The notes below the pieces were generated by a model. It ran no database searches. It saw nothing but the letters and a program-made list of their open reading frames with translations, and had not been told where the DNA came from. The translations under genes were made by a program, and so were the position numbers. From Alicyclobacillaceae bacterium I2511 (lineage in GTDB: Bacteria > Bacillota > Bacilli > Alicyclobacillales > Alicyclobacillaceae): a DNA stretch of 64,000 nt. Location: positions 1 to 64,000 of the forward strand of contig QXHL01000013.1 in assembly GCA_003584005.1 (NCBI GenBank). Direction: 5' to 3'. Below are positions 58,456 to 64,000 of the stretch, piece by piece (the first letter of the stretch is position 1; every line of letters begins with the position of its first letter).

Positions 58456-58495
58456 CATCCGAGAAATGAACACATCATCCGAGGGATGGACACAC
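58456..58495 (+). repeat. 20-bp tandem duplication after the quinone oxidoreductase gene
   Basis: CATCCGAGAAATGAACACAT (58456-58475) and CATCCGAGGGATGGACACAC (58476-58495), four mismatches. Confidence 0.8.
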
Positions 58496-58714
58496 ATTCG
58501 ACCAAAACTTGTCAGACCAGAAAAGTAGAGAGGGTTTGTTTGTAATCACTTGAATATTTCAAATAAGCGGATATAGCCCATCAATTGAATGTTCACCAGA
58601 CTGACACATTAAGTGCGTTTCTGGAAAATCCGACTATTGTCGACAAAAGTCGTCCCTGCTAACATGGACACGTAGCATATTTCAGAATACAGCTAGACAA
58701 AAGGGGAAACTTGA

Positions 58715-60340
58715 ATGAAGGGACAAGGCGGATTTAAGAAGCAGTTAAGTCTGGTGGACCTCACGTTTCTGGGACTAGGTTCAATTATTGGATCAGGTTG
58801 GTTGTTTGCCGCCATGCATGTGGCCACCTCGGCTGGACCGGCGGGCTGGATTTCCTGGCTTATTGGTGCGGTGGCAGTCATTTTACTGGGGTTGGTGTAC
58901 GCGGAATTGGGGGGAGCCATTCCACGGGCGGGTGGGACGGTGCGTTACCCGGTGTACTCCCATGGCCCGCTAATTGGGTATCTCATGGGGTTTGCCTCAC
59001 TAATTGCTTTTTCTAGTGTGGCGGGTATTGAAGTGGAGGCAGCGCGTCAGTATATGACCGCCTGGTGGCCGGCCTTAACGGGTGCAAATGGGAACTCTCC
59101 AACTGTTTTAGGATGGTTTATACAACTGGTATTTTTGATTGCGTTTTTTCTCATCAATTACTATGGGGTCAAGTTGTTTGGTAAGACAAACACGATTTTA
59201 ACTACGATTAAGTTTATTGTTCCAACTATTACCATCATCGCCTTGCTGACACAAATCAAGGGGGTTAACTTTACGGTTCAAGGATTTGCCCCTTTCGGAT
59301 TTTCGGGGATTGAATCAGCTGTGTCTACGGCGGGAATTGTGTTTGCCTTTTTAGGGTTCCAACAAGCTGTAGGATTTGCGAGTGAGGCAAAAAATCCCCA
59401 ACGCAATGTCCCCTTAGCCATTATTTTGGCTGTGGTGCTGTCGGCCGTGGTGTATGAGTTGCTGCAAATTGTTTTTGTGGGGGCCATTCCCACCCACATG
59501 CTCAACGGCGGTTGGGCGGGTGTCAAAGGTGAGTTTGTGCTGCCGTTTAAGGATATTGCCGTCGTTTTGGGATTTGGTTGGTTGGCCTTCATTATTCTCT
59601 TAGACGCTATCATTTCACCCAGTGGGACAGCAAACATTTACTTGTCTGCAACCAGTCGGGTCATTTTTGGCTGGGCCCGCAATGGGACCTTTTTTAAAGT
59701 ATTTCAGCGTATTGACGACAACAGTGGGGTGCCCCGTGCAGCTCTTTGGTTGGCTTTTTTGATGTCGGCTTTTTGGACGTTGCCCTTTCCCTCCTGGGGA
59801 CAACTGGTGAGTGTGGTCTCTGCCGCAACAGTAATTACTTACATTGTTGGTCCAATTTCGGCCCGGGCCTTTCGCCACAACGCTCCCAATTTGGAACGTC
59901 CGTTTTTCTTAAAGGGAATGGGCGTGATTGGTCCTTTGGCGTTCATTATTGCATCGCTCATCATCTATTGGACGGGCTGGAAGACAGATTCCTGGTTGAT
60001 GGGATCACAGTTGCTGATGTTTGTTTTGTACCTAGTCTTTCGCAAAGCGGCCCCTACAAACCGCGTCAGTTTCGCACAGCAATTGCATTCAACGTGGTGG
60101 TTGGTGGCCTATTATATCGTCATGATGGGCATCTCTTACCTGGGTACATTTGACGGTGGGAAGGCTTTAATTCGCGGTCCCTGGGACCAAATTCTCGTGG
60201 CGGTGGTCTCATTAGCGGTTTACTATTGGGGTGTCAAAGCAGCTTTACCCGAGGCGGACTTTGACACGGATGTGGCGGAAATACAAGACACTGCGACGCA
60301 ACCACACCAGGTGGGGGCCCGAGTCCCTGTTACGAAGTAA
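58715..60340 (+). CDS. APC-family amino acid permease, YveA-like, paralog 2
   Basis: 541 residues, same fold as the permease at 55174. LTFLGLGSIIGSGWLFAAMHVAT, LVYAELGGAIPRAGGTVRYPVYSHG, VGFASEAKNPQRNVPLAI and LDAIISPSGTANIYLSATSRVIFG are the paralogous motifs. ATG 58715 has AAAGGGGAAA upstream. The last 25 residues are acidic and polar. Likely a dicarboxylic amino-acid:proton symporter; the two copies differ enough for different substrates. Its 3' end overlaps the end of the convergent ECF gene by 11 bp. Confidence 0.88.
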   Translation: MKGQGGFKKQLSLVDLTFLGLGSIIGSGWLFAAMHVATSAGPAGWISWLIGAVAVILLGLVYAELGGAIPRAGGTVRYPVYSHGPLIGYLMGFASLIAFSSVAGIEVEAARQYMTAWWPALTGANGNSPTVLGWFIQLVFLIAFFLINYYGVKLFGKTNTILTTIKFIVPTITIIALLTQIKGVNFTVQGFAPFGFSGIESAVSTAGIVFAFLGFQQAVGFASEAKNPQRNVPLAIILAVVLSAVVYELLQIVFVGAIPTHMLNGGWAGVKGEFVLPFKDIAVVLGFGWLAFIILLDAIISPSGTANIYLSATSRVIFGWARNGTFFKVFQRIDDNSGVPRAALWLAFLMSAFWTLPFPSWGQLVSVVSAATVITYIVGPISARAFRHNAPNLERPFFLKGMGVIGPLAFIIASLIIYWTGWKTDSWLMGSQLLMFVLYLVFRKAAPTNRVSFAQQLHSTWWLVAYYIVMMGISYLGTFDGGKALIRGPWDQILVAVVSLAVYYWGVKAALPEADFDTDVAEIQDTATQPHQVGARVPVTK

Positions 60341-62057
60341 GCCACCGCAACCCTGCCAGCAAAATAAATATCCCCAAGCTGACAGAGAGTAATAGGTAGT
60401 CTTGTCTGTTCATTTGTAGCTTGACTGAGTCCGTTCGGGGTTGGCCGGGTTCCCGGTAACCCCGGGCGGCCATGGCCAACGTCAGGTCTTCCCCTAGTTG
60501 TAACACAGATAACAGCATAGGTATGAGTACGCTGCGAGCGTCTTTGAGGGGAATATGTCCAGGTTTTGCGCCGGACTTGCCCCGGGCCCTGGCAATCATA
60601 GAAAAACGCTCCAACTCAGATAGGAGTACAGGGATAAACCGTAAAACGAGCCCCGTTCCAAGGCTGACGGCGTCCGGCCAGCGCTGTTTTGGAAAGATCC
60701 GAGTGAGGGTCTGTCGCAAGGCCCGTTGGAGGGAAGCGGGCGCCTGGCTGGTGGAAAATACTACGCCGAGACTCAGCACCTCTAACACCCTAGACATCGA
60801 CAACAAGGTCACCCCGGTAGCGGCCGTAGAGAACCACAACTTTCCGAGATGAAATCCCCCCCTAGCGGCAGGGGCAAAGCGCAGGCCTGCTAACACCCCA
60901 GTCAACAGCGTTAACACGGCGAACGGCCGAACCATGGCCCACCAACGTCGCCAGGGCAAGTGGCTGATGCCCTGAAAGATGAGACAAAAAAGTGCGCTGA
61001 CGGCTAACCCTAACCACGAGGACTGCAACAGCATGCCAATAGACAGCAGGGTCACCAGTACCCAGAGTGCTCTCGGATCAAATCGACTGAAACCGGCCGA
61101 GAGGGTCCGGTTTGTCTCAGCTAACTTTTCGGACCTGTCCACATGGGGGGCAATGGGTGTGGCCCTGTGGGTGGAAACATTAGTGTTGGGCGAAGTTGCG
61201 GGGATGTCGGGGCACAGCTGGCGCAGGGATTGTTGTGTCAACGACGTGGCCAGTGCAACAGGTTCTAGGCAGCCATTTGGGAGGATAAAGCCTGCCTTTG
61301 TAAGGGCTTGGTGAAGGACGAGGGGGGTGGGCAAACCGATGCCAGTGGTTGTCAGCAAGTCAGGCTTGCGGCATAATTCTGGCCCCGGTCCGCTATGCAC
61401 CACCCGTCCATTGGCTAAAACGACGACATAGTCTGCCAGGGGTAAGAAAGATTCCAGGTCATGTGTGGCAATGACAAGCCCCCCTGCCAGTTGGGACTTC
61501 CAGCGGGTAAGGGAGTGCAGCAGTTGCTGGAGTCCCTTAGGGTCTAGGCCAGCACTGGGTTCGTCTAGGAGTAGCCAATCGGGGTGTGTTGCCAGCGTGG
61601 TGGCCAAAGCCACCCGCCTTTTTTGGCCGCCGCTAAGTGTGTGCGGGGAAGCAGACAAAATTTTTTCAGACAGACCTACCTCGTTTAAGGCCTGCTGACT
61701 GTGTTGTGCCACTGTTGCTTTGGGCAAGTGAAAGGAACGCAAAGAGTAGGCAAATTCTTCAGCTACTGTGTGTGCAAATAATTGCTTGTCTGGGTATTGA
61801 AAAACGAGTCCTAGACGTTTTTGTAATTCCGGATGAATTTTTTTCTGCCGCCACAGGGGGACCCCGTCTACAAAAATTTCTCCTGCCGTCGGTTGCATCA
61901 ATCCTGCCAAGAGCAGTAACAGCGTAGATTTGCCGGCACCTGGCAGGCCTAACAGCAAGGTGAGCTGGTGTGTCGGTAAATCCAAGTCAACGTGGTTTAG
62001 TGCCTGGTGGGGCTGGGTACCCATCAGGTGGGATACCTTTTGGACGGTCAAACTCAC
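60330..62057 (-). CDS. ECF transporter EcfA-EcfT fusion (ATPase plus transmembrane coupling subunit)
   Basis: 575 residues in one frame. N-terminal ABC ATPase (1-240): Walker A GLPGAGKST, Q-loop VFQYPDKQLFAHTVAEE (the ECF-type Q-loop), signature LSGGQKRR, Walker B WLLLDEPSAGLDP, His in ATHDLES. A linker of about 80 residues rich in Thr/Pro follows. The C-terminal EcfT domain (about 325-575) has 4-5 helices and the two coupling motifs with A-R-G: SMIARARGKSG and LAMAARGYREPG. ATPase and EcfT are normally separate proteins. Overlaps the EcfA1 gene by 4 bp. With BioY it forms a biotin importer, or serves several S components. Confidence 0.93.
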   Translation of the reverse strand: MSLTVQKVSHLMGTQPHQALNHVDLDLPTHQLTLLLGLPGAGKSTLLLLLAGLMQPTAGEIFVDGVPLWRQKKIHPELQKRLGLVFQYPDKQLFAHTVAEEFAYSLRSFHLPKATVAQHSQQALNEVGLSEKILSASPHTLSGGQKRRVALATTLATHPDWLLLDEPSAGLDPKGLQQLLHSLTRWKSQLAGGLVIATHDLESFLPLADYVVVLANGRVVHSGPGPELCRKPDLLTTTGIGLPTPLVLHQALTKAGFILPNGCLEPVALATSLTQQSLRQLCPDIPATSPNTNVSTHRATPIAPHVDRSEKLAETNRTLSAGFSRFDPRALWVLVTLLSIGMLLQSSWLGLAVSALFCLIFQGISHLPWRRWWAMVRPFAVLTLLTGVLAGLRFAPAARGGFHLGKLWFSTAATGVTLLSMSRVLEVLSLGVVFSTSQAPASLQRALRQTLTRIFPKQRWPDAVSLGTGLVLRFIPVLLSELERFSMIARARGKSGAKPGHIPLKDARSVLIPMLLSVLQLGEDLTLAMAARGYREPGQPRTDSVKLQMNRQDYLLLSVSLGIFILLAGLRWLTS

Positions 62058-62992
62058 AGTTGGCTCAACTCCCTTGTCAGTGCTGCAGGTGTGAGGGGCC
62101 AGTTTTGCCAGCGTATTCCTCTGTTTGCCAGGGCTTTCGTCACTTCCAGGGTGTAGGGCAAAGGAAAGCCTAGGTTCTCGCAGACAGAGGAGGTTTTTTT
62201 TGTTTCGCTAGATTCCCCCCCGCCATGGCCTGGTTGGGCTGAGTTCACAACCAGGGTGGGGTGAAAGAATTCTTCTGGGGTCCCGTCAAAGGCCACCCGC
62301 CCCTGATTCAGCGCAATCACCCGCTGGGCCTGTGCTGCTTCTTCCATCCACTGGGTAATCCATACGAGGGTCATGCCGGACTGGTGCTGTTGTTGGACCA
62401 CCTGTAAGATCTGTTGGCGAGTGGCCGGGGGCAACATGGAGGTGGCCTCGTCAAGAATTAACACCTGGGGAGACATGGCCAGGGCTCCGGCAATGCACAA
62501 CAGCTGTTTTTGGCCACCAGACAATTCTCCTACTTGCGCATGGGTCAGTTTAGACAGTCCACAGGCGGTCAGTGCCCGCTCGGCCCGGTAGGCCATTTCT
62601 AAACGGGGAACGGCCAGATTTTCCATGCCAAAACACACGTCGGCAAGCACAGTTTGCTCCACAATCTGCGCATCCGGGTTTTGGAAAATTACGGCCACCC
62701 CCCCACCGCGTCCGTTTACTCCGGGCAGGGGGGTCCACTGTGGCCGGATGGCACTGCCTGAGGAAACTTCGCACAATCCAGCCATGACTTGACCTAGGGT
62801 GCTTTTGCCGCTGCCATTGGGGCCTACGAGGGCCACATATTCTCCCCTATGGATCTGCAAAGAAACAGCGTCCAACACAAGGGTTACTGCATCCTCTTGG
62901 GCAAAGGCTACGCGGACATCCTGGAGGACAATCAGCGGTGGTTGCTGGGGTTGCAGTTCGTGAAACGAGTTTGTGGGTAGCGGGTCCGGCAT
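62054..62992 (-). CDS. ecfA1: ECF transporter ATPase EcfA1
   Basis: 312 residues. Walker A GPNGSGKST, Q-loop VIFQNPDAQIVEQTVLADVCFGMEN (ECF type), signature LSGGQKQLLCIAG, Walker B VLILDEATSMLPP with the ECF-typical ATSMLPP form, and a switch residue that is Gln (WITQWME) where His is usual. A long C-terminal extension (about 75 residues) follows. The His-to-Gln change means one ATP site may be impaired. First gene of the leftward EcfA1-EcfAT operon, divergent from bioY across a BirA box. Confidence 0.9.
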   Translation of the reverse strand: MPDPLPTNSFHELQPQQPPLIVLQDVRVAFAQEDAVTLVLDAVSLQIHRGEYVALVGPNGSGKSTLGQVMAGLCEVSSGSAIRPQWTPLPGVNGRGGGVAVIFQNPDAQIVEQTVLADVCFGMENLAVPRLEMAYRAERALTACGLSKLTHAQVGELSGGQKQLLCIAGALAMSPQVLILDEATSMLPPATRQQILQVVQQQHQSGMTLVWITQWMEEAAQAQRVIALNQGRVAFDGTPEEFFHPTLVVNSAQPGHGGGESSETKKTSSVCENLGFPLPYTLEVTKALANRGIRWQNWPLTPAALTRELSQL

Positions 62993-63055
62993 GGACGGCA
63001 GGAACTCCTTCCTTGCATTTTTTCAGATAGGTGTGTTACGTTCGCAACAAAACGA

Positions 63056-63087
63056 TTGTTAACTTGATTATACCATATGGTTAACAA
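63056..63087. promoter_or_regulatory. BirA operator between ecfA1 and bioY
   Basis: TTGTTAAC (63056-63063), 16 bases, GTTAACAA (63080-63087): a perfect dyad matching the Gram-positive BirA box. Placed in the divergent promoter region, it should let biotinyl-AMP-bound BirA repress both directions. Confidence 0.9.
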
Positions 63088-63106
63088 CCCGTCAGGAGGC
63101 TGTCTT

Positions 63107-63691
63107 GTGACCGTTAAAGGAATTGTTTTCAGCGCCCTGTTTGCCGCACTCATGGTTGTCTTAGGGTATTTTCAAATTAGCCTGCCGTTTACTCCAGTAC
63201 CGATTATTTTAGGGAATTTAGCGGTGATGTTGGCAGGGGCTCTGCTCGGTCCAGTGTACGGATTTTTTAGTGTGGCCCTAGTGGTACTGCTGTCTGTGTT
63301 GGGTCTGCCGCTGATTCAAGGGCACAGCGGGCTGGGTCTGCTGCTGGGGGCTAGCGGTGGATTTGTCTGGGGTTGGCCCATAGCTGCCCTGTTGACAGGT
63401 TGGGCGGTGAGCCGTGTCAAGGGTTACAGTCTGCTGTCTTGGTTAGCTATTTTTGTGTCAATCGAGGTTTTTGGAGCTTTATTTGACTATTTGCCTGCAA
63501 TTCCACAGTTGATGGCGGTGGCGCATCTGTCTTTTGCTAAGGCCATGGTTGAGGGTTGTTATCCATTTTTGCTCGGAGATACCCTCAAAGCTTTGGTCGC
63601 TTCACTGGTGGTGTGGCCTGTACGCAGGGTGTTTCCGCCTGCTCGACTGACTGGGCGTCAAGGGCCACCTGTCGTTCACTTGGATGCGTAA
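63107..63691 (+). CDS. bioY: Biotin ECF transporter S component BioY
   Basis: 194 residues from GTG 63107, with AGGAGG 7 bases upstream; an ATG at 63077 lies inside the BirA box and has no site. Six helices. The BioY signature stretch is FTPVPIILGNLAVMLAGALLGPVYG, then GLPLIQGHSGLGLLLGASGGFVWGWPIAA, and PFLLGDTLKALVAS near the C-terminus, including the Asp and Lys that bind biotin. It is the substrate-binding subunit of a biotin uptake transporter; the ATPases and EcfT are encoded divergently. Regulated by the adjacent BirA box. Confidence 0.95.
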   Translation: MTVKGIVFSALFAALMVVLGYFQISLPFTPVPIILGNLAVMLAGALLGPVYGFFSVALVVLLSVLGLPLIQGHSGLGLLLGASGGFVWGWPIAALLTGWAVSRVKGYSLLSWLAIFVSIEVFGALFDYLPAIPQLMAVAHLSFAKAMVEGCYPFLLGDTLKALVASLVVWPVRRVFPPARLTGRQGPPVVHLDA

Positions 63692-63738
63692 TAGAGGTAC
63701 AATTCCTTTGTAACTTTTAACAGAGGAGACGAGAGCAA

Positions 63739-64000
63739 ATGCAACAGGCTGTGACCCTACAATATCAGGGACGTACTTTACGAGGAATGGCACACTTTCC
63801 TGGGGACGGGGAGCCACTTCCCGAACATCCAGTTCCGGCAGCAGTTTTGTTTCATGGATTTACAGGAAACAAGCTAGAACCCCATCGTTTGTTTCTCAAA
63901 ATCAGTCGTACTTTGGCAGATATGGGGTGGGCCGTGTTTCGCTTTGATTTTTCTGGCAGTGGTGAGAGCGACGGCAATTTTGAAGAGATGACCTTGTCCG
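63739..64000 (+). CDS. Alpha/beta hydrolase, N-terminal part (continues past window)
   Basis: ATG 63739 with GAGGAG 10 bases upstream; 87 residues visible. LRGMAHFPGD, AAVLFHGFTGNKLEPHRLF (oxyanion-hole HGF motif), then LADMGWAVFRFDFSGSGESDGNFEEMT (strand 4 and the DF-x-G-x-G-x-S loop) are typical of serine alpha/beta hydrolases, esterase/acylaminoacyl peptidase type. The nucleophile Ser lies beyond the window edge. Confidence 0.88.
   Translation, partial: MQQAVTLQYQGRTLRGMAHFPGDGEPLPEHPVPAAVLFHGFTGNKLEPHRLFLKISRTLADMGWAVFRFDFSGSGESDGNFEEMTLS

Overview
The window reads as chromosome from a Gram-positive, Bacillota-type bacterium of roughly 50% GC. Ribosome sites are of the AGGAGG kind and GTG/TTG starts are frequent. 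There is a textbook BirA operator in front of bioY, cre-like sites near citrate synthase and acetyl-CoA synthetase genes, a UgtP-like glycolipid glucosyltransferase, a small Gram-positive type signal peptidase I and SPW-repeat/DUF5684 membrane proteins. An Alicyclobacillaceae-like organism would fit, but that is inference; no rRNA is present.

Layout. (1) 1-6.5 kb: core genes for an Nramp-related transporter, a 7Fe ferredoxin, a FetAB-like ABC exporter with a structured leader, and a deacetylase/glycolipid synthase pair. (2) 6.59-6.75 kb: tRNA-Phe and tRNA-Thr. (3) 6.70-21.99 kb: a 15.3-kb integrative element in tRNA-Thr, bounded by a perfect 51-bp direct repeat. It carries a tyrosine integrase at the left, TTGTGCGCCT arm-type sites at both ends, and an excisionase / primase-polymerase / DUF3987 ATPase module at the right. 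Its cargo is a D-aminoacyl-tRNA deacylase (archaeal/plant type) + formyltransferase + EamA exporter cassette, a Panacea/MazF-like toxin-antitoxin pair, remnants of a group II intron, an IS21 element, an ArgH-like gene and an Rpn nuclease, and a 2-kb gene-poor zone full of inverted duplications and TTGTYGAGT iterons. (4) 22-24 kb: debris of an older element at the same tRNA (two integrase fragments, a frameshifted BrnT toxin and its antitoxin). (5) 24.3-29.1 kb: hotdog thioesterase, mitochondrial-type citrate synthase, and an MFS pump behind a promoter, a 31-codon leader ORF and a terminator hairpin. (6) 29.2-36.4 kb: a complete Wadjet (JetABCD) plasmid-defence operon with its own promoter. (7) 36.5-64 kb: mainly core metabolism, transport and envelope genes, including an orphan OppA lipoprotein, PspA with two duplicated YbjQ-like proteins, AcsA plus acetate transporter, glycerate kinase, an HK-STAS fusion carrying a coding minisatellite, two APC permeases, and a biotin-type ECF transporter whose ATPase and EcfT are fused.

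How it works together: the tRNA-Thr locus is a repeated landing site for mobile DNA. The resident element looks like a self-replicating but non-conjugative integrative element or satellite; I see no capsid, terminase or transfer genes. Wadjet lies about 7 kb beyond the integration site and would counter small circular plasmids. AcsA and SatP form an acetate-assimilation pair, with citrate synthase taking up the acetyl-CoA elsewhere in the window. BioY with the divergent EcfA/EcfA-T fusion forms a biotin uptake system under a shared BirA box.

The best candidates for something undescribed are the DTD2-like/formyltransferase/EamA cassette, the iteron and inverted-duplication zone that copies the 3' end of the replication gene, and a genome-wide habit of 17-24 bp tandem duplications at gene ends.
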